This document shows positions 44,741 through 51,121 of a DNA stretch of 64,000 nt, one piece after another. Every line of letters begins with the position of its first letter. Positions within the stretch are counted from its first letter, which is position 1. The translations under genes were made by a program, and so were the position numbers. The stretch is from Dyella sedimenti (GTDB lineage: Bacteria; Pseudomonadota; Gammaproteobacteria; Xanthomonadales; Rhodanobacteraceae), in assembly GCF_022760995.1 (NCBI RefSeq), contig NZ_JAKWJO010000007.1:1-64000 (forward strand). Direction: 5' to 3'. The notes below the pieces were generated by a model. It had not been told where the DNA came from and did no database searches. It saw only the letters and a list, made by a program, of their open reading frames with translations.

Positions 44741-45699
44741 GTCTGGGCTCTCGGATCGGAAGAATGGCAGCCGGCTTCGTGGACGCCAGCCGGGGCAATT
44801 GCGTTCGGCGCCGTTGCGTGGCGCCACGGAGCGGCTAATGCAGGTGCCTGAGCTTGTCGGGATTCCTGACGACATAGATAGATCGCCGCGATCTTTCCAT
44901 TCTCGACGTCGAGCGCCGTGCTCTGCAGCTCGCCATCCGCTTCCTGGCTGACGAACCCGGGCAGGCCATTGATGAAACCGGCGCGCAACAGCTTCGATCC
45001 GCGCGCACGGAAGACGATGCGCGCCAGCGCTTCCAATTGCGTCATGACGACATCGATGCCCTGGATCACCTCCAGCAGCGTCGGGCGCTTGCCGCCACCG
45101 TCGGCATGGAAGCTGACGTCGTCCATCAGCATGGCGCCGAGCGCATCCATGTTTCCGCTGCGCGAAGCGGCAAAGAAAGCCTCCGCCAGCTCGATGCCAC
45201 GCTGCCTTTCCACTCGGAAGCGGGGCCGTTCCTGGCGGATGTTCTTTCGCGCACGGGCGGCAAGCTGACGGCAGGCCGCAGTGTCGCGCTGGATGGTCGC
45301 GGCCACTTCCTTGAAGTCCAACCCGAACACGTCATGCAGCAGGAACGCCGCCCGTTCAAGCGGGGAAAGGCGCTCCAGTGCGAGCATCAGCGGCAGGGTG
45401 ACGTCTTCCACCTCGTCCTCTTCCAGGACCGGTTCGGGAAGCCACGGACCCAGGTAGGTCTCGCGCTGATGACGCGCGGATTTGAGCTGGTCCAGGCACA
45501 ACCGCGTGACGGTGCGCCGCAAGAATGCCGCCGGCTCGCGCACCTCGCGGCGATCCACTTTCATCCAGCGGATGAAAGCCTCCTGCGTCACGTCCTCTGC
45601 ATCGGCCACCGAGCCGAGCATGCGATAGGCGATGCGCAACAGCGCCGGGCGCCACGGCGCGAACGTCGCCGCCGCATCCTCAGGCTTATCGGCGCTCAT
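44737..45699 (-). CDS. ECF41-group sigma factor with frameshifted C-terminus
   Basis: The 320-residue sigma factor has region 2 (ALLRIAYRMLGSVADAEDVTQEAF), region 4 (LSPLERAAFLLHDVFGLDFKEVA) and the SnoaL-like C-terminal extension of the ECF41 group, with its hallmarks WLPEP and DGGGK. The third hallmark, NPDKL, is out of frame. A tandem copy of 4 bases (44874-44881) shifts the reading after ...KIAAIY. Without it the protein would read IYVVRNPDKLRHLH and stop at 44835. The shifted tail is 43 unrelated residues. In this group the extension controls sigma activity, so the change may alter regulation. It overlaps the upstream partner gene by 4 bp. Confidence 0.9.
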   Translation of the reverse strand: MSADKPEDAAATFAPWRPALLRIAYRMLGSVADAEDVTQEAFIRWMKVDRREVREPAAFLRRTVTRLCLDQLKSARHQRETYLGPWLPEPVLEEDEVEDVTLPLMLALERLSPLERAAFLLHDVFGLDFKEVAATIQRDTAACRQLAARARKNIRQERPRFRVERQRGIELAEAFFAASRSGNMDALGAMLMDDVSFHADGGGKRPTLLEVIQGIDVVMTQLEALARIVFRARGSKLLRAGFINGLPGFVSQEADGELQSTALDVENGKIAAIYLCRQESRQAQAPALAAPWRHATAPNAIAPAGVHEAGCHSSDPRAQT

Positions 45700-46172
45700 G
45701 GCCCGGCCACCGCTGTTGCCACGGCCCTGGCGGCGGCCGGATCGGCGAAACCGCCGCATCCCATGGCGATCCGGTTCCATCCGTTGATCACCACGATCGT
45801 CAAGGTGAGCTTGACCATTTCCTCTCCGGTAAAATGGGGTCTCAACGCCTCGTAGGCGCGTTCACGCGCGGAGGCATCGGAAAGCAGGGTCAGCGCATCC
45901 GTCCATGCGAGCGCCGCACGTTCGCGCCTGGTATAGCAAGGCGCTTCGCGCCATGCCGGCAACAGGTAGATGCGTTGCTCCGTTTCGCCATTTTCCCGGG
46001 CGAATTGGCTGTGCATATGGATGCAGCTGGCGCAACCGTTGATCTGCGAGGCGCGAATTTCCACCAACTCCGCGAGCGCAGGCTCCAGGCTCGCGGCAAT
46101 GGGGGGCGCCGCACCGATCCAGGCTTTCATCAGCTCGGGCGCGGCGGCGACAGGGTCGAATCGGGCTTTCAT
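45696..46172 (-). CDS. carboxymuconolactone decarboxylase/AhpD-like protein, ECF41 partner
   Basis: The 158-residue protein has the AhpD-like fold with the redox motif in EIRASQINGCASCIHMHS (CxxC and His, about residues 46-54). Such proteins are the standard genomic partner and target of ECF41 sigma factors. It carries the ECF41 promoter upstream and overlaps the sigma gene by 4 bp, so sigma and partner are autoregulated together. ATG 46172 is chosen over 46232. Function is probably peroxidase- or reductase-like; substrate unknown. Confidence 0.9.
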   Translation of the reverse strand: MKARFDPVAAAPELMKAWIGAAPPIAASLEPALAELVEIRASQINGCASCIHMHSQFARENGETEQRIYLLPAWREAPCYTRRERAALAWTDALTLLSDASARERAYEALRPHFTGEEMVKLTLTIVVINGWNRIAMGCGGFADPAAARAVATAVAGP

Positions 46173-46204
46173 GCATGGACTCCTCGATAGGATCGCAATA
46201 CCTG

Positions 46205-46231
46205 GACGAGCGGCAGCCGCCGGTTGTGACA
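46205..46231 (-). promoter_or_regulatory. ECF41 promoter
   Basis: On the minus strand TGTCACA (46225-46231) and CGTC (46205-46208) are separated by exactly 16 bases, the consensus and spacing of ECF41-dependent promoters. It lies 33 bases upstream of the CMD-ECF41 operon, predicting positive autoregulation. Confidence 0.85.
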
Positions 46232-46265
46232 TCCCACCCGCCGAGGCGCCGGCACGACGCCGGCA

Positions 46266-47267
46266 TCATGGCGCAGGCAGGTCCAGCGCCGACCCGAGCG
46301 CGGCGGTGCGCAGGATGATCTCCCGCGCTTGGCGGCCCTCCGGTGTCGGCAGCGCGGCGTAGTTGTGCGGCTGGCCCTCGCGCAGGTGGAACTGGACCGG
46401 CACGCCTGCCGAACGGGCCTTGGCCACCAGGTCCACGCTGTCCGGGTAAAGCAGGTCGTGGGTACCGGAAAATACGATCATCGGCGCCAGTCCCGGGAAT
46501 TCGCCGTTCAGTGGACTGACGTATGGGTGGGCGACATCCAGGTCGCCGGCATACAAGCGCCCTACTTCGAGCAGGCCAGGAATGTCCAGGATGGGATCGA
46601 GCGCGGCGAGCGCAGCCTGCTCCGGTCGATTCACCACCGCATTCACGCCGGGGGAAATGAGCACCATCGCATCCGGCTGCCGGTATCCGGCATGGCGCAG
46701 CCACTGGGCGGCGGCCAGCGCCATGCCGGCACCGGCCGAGTTGCCGATCAAGGTGAGCCTGGCGGGCGCGATGTCATCCATCAGCCTGCGCAGGATCTCA
46801 CCCATGCGTGGCACGATGAGTTTCGCCGTGGCATCCGGTGCAAGCGGATAGATGGGCACCACGCAGCGCACACCGGCCTCCCGGGTCAGCAGGCCGATGA
46901 ACCGCCAGTGCGCGCGCTCGATTTCGTTGATGTATCCCCCGCCGTGCAGGAACATCACATAGTTGCAGCCCCCTGGGTCGGTGGTTCGCGCCGTGTGATA
47001 AACCGGCCAGCCGTGCTCGTCCTTGCGTGTCACCATGACACCACGGCCCAGGCCTTTGGGCTGGTGGGACACGGGGCGCAGCGCCAGCCTGGCCACCCAA
47101 TCGTGGACGGCGTCGGCCGATGCCATCTGCTGCTTGACGCCAAGCAGCCGGAACAGCCGGTTGAAGCAACGGCTCTGCCAACTTGGGCCGGCGTCGGCCG
47201 CTGGAGATACCGTTGCGACCTCGCCTCCCAGACGGATGGATGGTACCGATGGAAATTCTGCTTTCAT
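46266..47267 (-). CDS. alpha/beta-hydrolase of the hormone-sensitive-lipase family
   Basis: The 333-residue enzyme has the HSL-type oxyanion motif HGGG (about 108-111, FLHGGGYIN), the nucleophile GNSAG (about 171-175), an Asp in FSGTHDLLYPDSVDL and a His in REGQPHNYAALP. It should hydrolyse short esters in the cytoplasm. It is on the same strand as the CMD-ECF41 operon, 94 bases upstream of it, but the ECF41 promoter lies between them. Confidence 0.88.
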   Translation of the reverse strand: MKAEFPSVPSIRLGGEVATVSPAADAGPSWQSRCFNRLFRLLGVKQQMASADAVHDWVARLALRPVSHQPKGLGRGVMVTRKDEHGWPVYHTARTTDPGGCNYVMFLHGGGYINEIERAHWRFIGLLTREAGVRCVVPIYPLAPDATAKLIVPRMGEILRRLMDDIAPARLTLIGNSAGAGMALAAAQWLRHAGYRQPDAMVLISPGVNAVVNRPEQAALAALDPILDIPGLLEVGRLYAGDLDVAHPYVSPLNGEFPGLAPMIVFSGTHDLLYPDSVDLVAKARSAGVPVQFHLREGQPHNYAALPTPEGRQAREIILRTAALGSALDLPAP

Positions 47268-47514
47268 CTAACGGGCCTATGGGCAATGGTTCACATGCCA
47301 TGGATACGGATCGAATGGCGGCGGCGTCCGACCGGGTCGGAAAGCGCTATCGGACGGATGCTTTCCTTCACCCTGACGAGCCAGCTCCCGGCGATGTGAC
47401 ATGGCACGGCGCGGACGCCTGCCCTGCGATATGACGGTCCATGGCATCCCTTGGATACACCACGGCGACCGCGGCTAAACGAACCGCGCCCCCGGTTTCG
47501 CCAAGCCACCCGTC

Positions 47515-47694
47515 ATGACCGCCAGACGCCCACCCACCCTGGATCGCTTCGACCACGCCATCCTGAAGCTCTACCAGGCGAATACACGCATCGTGGCCGA
47601 AGCCGGCGCCACCGTCGGGCTGTCCCCCGCCGCCGTGCGGCGGCGCCTCAAGCGCATGCGCGAACAGGGCGTGATCAAGGACGAGGTCACCGGG
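47515..47694 (+). pseudogene. AsnC/Lrp-family regulator, only the DNA-binding part left
   Basis: About 60 codons match the winged HTH of Lrp/AsnC regulators (LDRFDHAILKLYQANTRIV, then GLSPAAVRRRLKRMREQGVIKDEV). The frame then passes into unrelated sequence and stops at 47853 without the RAM ligand domain, so about 90 residues are missing. It diverges from the hydrolase gene at 46266-47267 and may once have regulated it. The break lies about 125 bases before the MITE. Confidence 0.75.
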
Positions 47695-47818
47695 TGCGGT
47701 GCCTTTTGGGGAAAATGGCCAGCACTCCCCTCGACCTGCCGGCGGCGAATTCCATGGGGCGACCGAAGCAGGCATCCATTCCCGCATGGGTTGCCATGGC
47801 AATGCCTGCGTGGACTAA

Positions 47819-48084
47819 GAGCCTGTTCACGATCTCCACGTAGCCCGCGTTGAGTCGGTGTGCCCGCCAGGGAGTCGTGCGTGGCGAAGCGCCTGACTGG
47901 CTGTCAGGTCGAGCCGCGCGCGGCTTCCTGGCGGGCACACCGACTCAACCCTCCGGGCCGGGTCTGTTTGCCCCCAGGCCGGCGTCATCGCTCGGTCGTG
48001 TACGGACGTACACTCCCTCGCTCTTCCTTGGCCTGCGCGCAAACAGCTCCCGGCGCGGGCCACGGGGAGATCGTGAACAGGCTC
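47819..48084. mobile_element. 266-bp MITE with nested palindrome
   Basis: Perfect terminal inverted repeats start GAGCCTGTTCACGATCTCC (47819-47837) and end with the complement (48066-48084). Three-base direct repeats TAA flank the element (47816-47818 and 48085-48087). Inside lies a second perfect inverted repeat of 22 bp (47850-47871 and 47927-47948), so the RNA or single strand would fold into nested stems. No transposase is encoded. The termini and TNA target site suggest mobilisation by an IS5-family (IS1031-like) transposase; that is inference. Confidence 0.8.
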
Positions 48085-48821
48085 TAAAGCGTCATGCCGC
48101 CGTCGATAGTGAGGCTTGAACCCGTCATGTAGCGGGACGACGCGCCTGCCAGATAGGAGACCAGTTCGGCGACGTCTTCGGTTTGGCCCACCTGTCCGAG
48201 CGGCACCAGGCCCTTGATATGCTCGATGTGCTCGATCGTCATATCGGTTTCGATGGGACCGGGCTGGATATTGTTGACACGGATGCCGCGCGGGGCCAGG
48301 TCCAGCGCAAGGCCTTTCACCATGGCTGCCACCGCGGCCTTGCTCATGCCGTAGACCGTGCCGATCGGCGTCAGTGGACGTACCGCGCTATTGCTGCCGA
48401 TGGTGATGACCCGCCCGTTCTCGCCCATGTGGGCAACCGCGGCCTGAATCGCCACGTAGACACCGCGTATGTTCACCTGAAGCACCTGGTCGAGATCCGT
48501 CAGGGTGAAGGCATCGATCATGCCCAGGCGCAGAATGCCGGCGTTGACCACCACGACGTCAAGTCGGCCAAAACGTGTCACCACCTTCTCGACGGCTGCC
48601 TGGATGGCACTTGCATCGGCACTGTCGGCCTGCAAGGCAAAGGCCTGGCCGCCATCCGCCATGACGGTATCCACGAGATGCCGCGCACTGTCGGGGCGCG
48701 ACACATAGGTGAAGCCCACGGAGAAGCCGTCGCGCGCCAATCGTCGCACCGCAGCCGCACCAATGCCCCGGGAGCCACCAAAGACGAGGGCTACGCTGTT
48801 ATTGCTCGGATCGGCATTCAC
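48084..48821 (-). CDS. short-chain dehydrogenase/reductase
   Basis: The 245-residue classical SDR has the nucleotide motif GGSRGIG (about 15-21), NAG (about 93-95), the catalytic Ser in ITIGSNSA, YGMSK with Tyr and Lys, and PGPIETDM. Cofactor preference is probably NADPH; the substrate is unknown. Its TAG stop is built partly from the target duplication of the adjacent MITE, and the pre-insertion site would also read TAG. It follows a TetR gene on the same strand, and both starts carry the same operator. Confidence 0.92.
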   Translation of the reverse strand: MNADPSNNSVALVFGGSRGIGAAAVRRLARDGFSVGFTYVSRPDSARHLVDTVMADGGQAFALQADSADASAIQAAVEKVVTRFGRLDVVVVNAGILRLGMIDAFTLTDLDQVLQVNIRGVYVAIQAAVAHMGENGRVITIGSNSAVRPLTPIGTVYGMSKAAVAAMVKGLALDLAPRGIRVNNIQPGPIETDMTIEHIEHIKGLVPLGQVGQTEDVAELVSYLAGASSRYMTGSSLTIDGGMTL

Positions 48822-48833
48822 GACATATCCTTT

Positions 48834-48855
48834 TTATTGAATGATCGGTCAATAA
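48834..48855. promoter_or_regulatory. TetR operator before the SDR gene
   Basis: TTATTGA and TCAATAA are perfect inverted arms around 8 bases (22 bp in all), 12 bases before the SDR start. The same site, with one mismatch, precedes the TetR gene. Confidence 0.75.
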
Positions 48856-48904
48856 CTGACAACAAAAAAAGCGCCATGCCAGGCGCCGCCATTCCATAGG
48901 GTAG

Positions 48905-49486
48905 TTAAGCCTGCAGGCGGTCCACCGCGAAACGGGCGAGCCGGCGCAGTTCCGCCACCTTCGCCCCACTGCGGGCAGCGAGTTGGATGCCGGTCATGCT
49001 CATCAACAGGTAGTTGGCCGCTTCGCCCGGGCTTAGCGCCGGATCGATCTCACCGGCGGCCTGTCCTTCGCGAATCCGCTTGACCAGCCGCGAATGGAGG
49101 TAAGCCGAGCCCTTCGCACGAAGCTCCGACAATTGCGGCTCGGTCGAGCCAAATTCGCATGCGGAGCCTACGCCCATGCAGCCCAGCGCCCGCATGGCAT
49201 CGTCGTCGACCGCCAGGCCTTCGAGCATGTCCCGGAAGCCTTGCAGCGCAGAAGCGGGAGCCTGCAAGCGAAGCACATGGGACGAGGTCGAACGCTGCTG
49301 GTAGTCGGTGAGGGCTTCTACATACAGCTGCCACTTGTCGCCAAAGGCGTTGTAGAGACTCTGGCGCCCGATACCCATGGCTTTCACCAGATCGTCAGTA
49401 GACGTGCCGGCATAACCCTTGGCCCAGAAAACGAGCCGGGCTTGCCCGAGGGCGGTTTCACGATCGAATTCACGCGGCCTGGCCAT
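48905..49486 (-). CDS. TetR-family regulator of the SDR gene
   Basis: The 193-residue protein has a TetR HTH (about 8-55; ALGQARLVFWAKGYAGTSTDDLVKAMGIGRQSLYNAFGDKWQLY) and a TetR_C-type ligand domain with ALGCMGVGSACEFG. Regulators of this type (AcrR/NemR-like) often sense electrophiles through Cys residues, and two are present near the middle. It sits upstream of the SDR and both genes have the operator TTATnGA-N8-TCAATAA, so it likely represses itself and the SDR. Confidence 0.9.
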   Translation of the reverse strand: MARPREFDRETALGQARLVFWAKGYAGTSTDDLVKAMGIGRQSLYNAFGDKWQLYVEALTDYQQRSTSSHVLRLQAPASALQGFRDMLEGLAVDDDAMRALGCMGVGSACEFGSTEPQLSELRAKGSAYLHSRLVKRIREGQAAGEIDPALSPGEAANYLLMSMTGIQLAARSGAKVAELRRLARFAVDRLQA

Positions 49487-49502
49487 GGCGTCATCATGGC
49501 AA

Positions 49503-49524
49503 TTATGGACTCACCGGTCAATAA
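49503..49524. promoter_or_regulatory. TetR operator before its own gene
   Basis: TTATGGA-N8-TCAATAA matches the site at 48834-48855 with the same 22-bp length, 16 bases upstream of the TetR start. This predicts autorepression. Confidence 0.7.
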
Positions 49525-49582
49525 CACATCGTCTCATTCGCTTGGCGCAGGAACTGTGGACTTCCCGCTCCCGTCCCCGCCA

Positions 49583-49786
49583 TCAATGGCGCTCGTCACC
49601 CTGCATGGCATGCAGGCGTCGCACGCGCACCGTGCTTCCACCTTCGTAGATCACCACATAGATGGAACCGTCGTGCAGGATGTCGTCCTTTACCAACGCC
49701 TGCGCAGGGAATACCACCGATGCGATATCCGTACCGTCCGCTTGGGGCGCGGCTTCGGCCATTCGGCGCGTTACGCGCGCTTGCAT
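49583..49786 (-). pseudogene. possible remnant of an S24/LexA-type repressor C-terminus
   Basis: The 67-residue frame contains ILHDGSIYVVIYEGGSTVRV followed by RRL, like the end of S24-family phage repressors. The catalytic Ser and Lys portions and the HTH are absent. It lies between two divergent TetR genes. It may be a phage remnant or a chance frame. Confidence 0.3.
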
Positions 49787-49799
49787 CGGCGCGAACGCT

Positions 49800-49821
49800 T
49801 AGTATTATGGTTGTAATCCTA
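49800..49821. promoter_or_regulatory. palindromic operator before the TetR/thioesterase operon
   Basis: TAGtATTA-N6-TAATcCTA forms a 22-bp inverted repeat just upstream of the TetR start, in an AT-rich patch. It differs from the operator of the neighbouring TetR gene, so the two regulators have separate sites. Confidence 0.6.
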
Positions 49822-49838
49822 ATATACGGAGCCCGGCC

Positions 49839-50432
49839 ATGCGCTATGACGCCGAACACAAGCAGAAGACCCATGACAAGGTCGTGCGCGTGGCCGCCAG
49901 GGCCATCCGCGCCGAAGGTCCCGACCGCGTCGGCGTGGCCGGCGTGATGGCGCAGGCCGGCCTCACCCACGGCGGCTTCTACGCCCATTTCAGCTCCAAG
50001 GACGAACTCGTCACCGCCGCCATCGGCGAAATGCTCGCACAGGGCCGCGCGCGCCAGCGCCATGAGATGGATGGCCGTGGTCCCGCCGAGGGCCTGGCCG
50101 CCTACATCGACTTCTATCTTTCTCCCGCGCACCGCGACGACCGCTCGAAGGGTTGCCCGATGGCGGCGCTCGCCTCGGACCTGCCGCGGCTCTCCGAGGA
50201 CACGCGCCGGCTGTTCGCCGATGGCACGCGGCACCTGGCCGATACGCTCGCCGGAAAGCTGCGCGCGCTCGGCCACGACGATGCCGCGGCGGAAGCCCAT
50301 TCGGCCGTGGCCGAACTGATCGGCGCGCTGTCGCTGGCCCGCATCGAGCCCGACGCCACCCGTTCCGATGCCATCCTGGCCGGCTCGCGCCGCCTGCTGA
50401 AACGCCGCCTGGGCCTGGAGGCCGCCACATGA
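49839..50432 (+). CDS. TetR-family regulator
   Basis: The 197-residue protein has a TetR HTH (about 12-58; VARAARAI-like helix 1, then VAGVMAQAGLTHGGFYAHFSSKDELV) and a C-terminal domain with KGCPMAALASDLPR. That layout is typical of regulators of small enzymes acting on acyl or quinone compounds. CGGAG lies about 9 bases before ATG 49839. The thioesterase gene overlaps its stop by 4 bp, so they are one operon, probably autoregulated through 49800-49821. Confidence 0.9.
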   Translation: MRYDAEHKQKTHDKVVRVAARAIRAEGPDRVGVAGVMAQAGLTHGGFYAHFSSKDELVTAAIGEMLAQGRARQRHEMDGRGPAEGLAAYIDFYLSPAHRDDRSKGCPMAALASDLPRLSEDTRRLFADGTRHLADTLAGKLRALGHDDAAAEAHSAVAELIGALSLARIEPDATRSDAILAGSRRLLKRRLGLEAAT

Positions 50433-50878
50433 GCATGGTCACCGAGATCGGCGCCGGCCTCGACGGCCTTGCCCAGTTGCGCGCATTCATCGCCTCGGGC
50501 CGCCGGCCCGGCATCGCCGATGCACTGGATTTCGACCTGGTCGACGCGGGCGACGGCTTCGCCGCGTTCGAAGGCACGCCGGGACCGCATGCCTACAACC
50601 CCATGGGCGCGGTGCACGGCGGCTATTTCGCCACCCTGCTCGACTCGGCCTGCGGCTGCGCCGTGCACTCCCGGCTCACCGCCGCCCAGGGCTATACCTC
50701 GCTGGAACTGAAGGTCGCCTTCCACAAGGCGATGACGCAGGATACCGGCCGCGTCCGCGCCGAGGGCCGCGTGCGCACCCTCGGCCGGCGCGTGGCGTTC
50801 GCCGAGGCCAGCCTGCTCGATGCGCAGGGCCGCCTATATGCCTCGGCCACCTCCACCCTGCTGGTGTTCGAACGCTGA
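50429..50878 (+). CDS. PaaI-family hotdog thioesterase
   Basis: The 149-residue protein is a single hotdog fold with the PaaI-type motif NPMGAVHGGYFATLLDSACG (the HGG loop and the Asp of the active site) and YTSLELKVAFHKA. It should hydrolyse an acyl-CoA, perhaps an aryl- or hydroxyaryl-CoA. It is co-translated with the TetR gene just upstream, which suggests a ligand-induced detoxifying or salvage role. Confidence 0.9.
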   Translation: MSMVTEIGAGLDGLAQLRAFIASGRRPGIADALDFDLVDAGDGFAAFEGTPGPHAYNPMGAVHGGYFATLLDSACGCAVHSRLTAAQGYTSLELKVAFHKAMTQDTGRVRAEGRVRTLGRRVAFAEASLLDAQGRLYASATSTLLVFER

Positions 50879-51121
50879 CCGGCCGCAGCGACTGCCCCTT
50901 CCCCACCGGACGACTCCCATGAACGATGCCGTGATCGCGGGCCATGTCCGCACGCTTTTCATTCCGCGCGCAAAGGCAGCGTGCGGCATTTTGTCCATTG
51001 CCTCTTATCGCAATAATTTACGATAGTCGCGCGCTTTCGCAGCCAGCCAGCGAGATCGCCATGCGACCTCCCGCCAGCGTCACCGCCCTGTCCGGGCCGT
51101 TCGTCGCTCCACGGAGATCTC

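Noticed and set aside
51005..51026. Fur-box-like or other operator before the TonB-dependent receptor
   Set aside because: Only weak half-sites (TATCG/CGATA around 10 bases); no match to the 19-bp Fur consensus.
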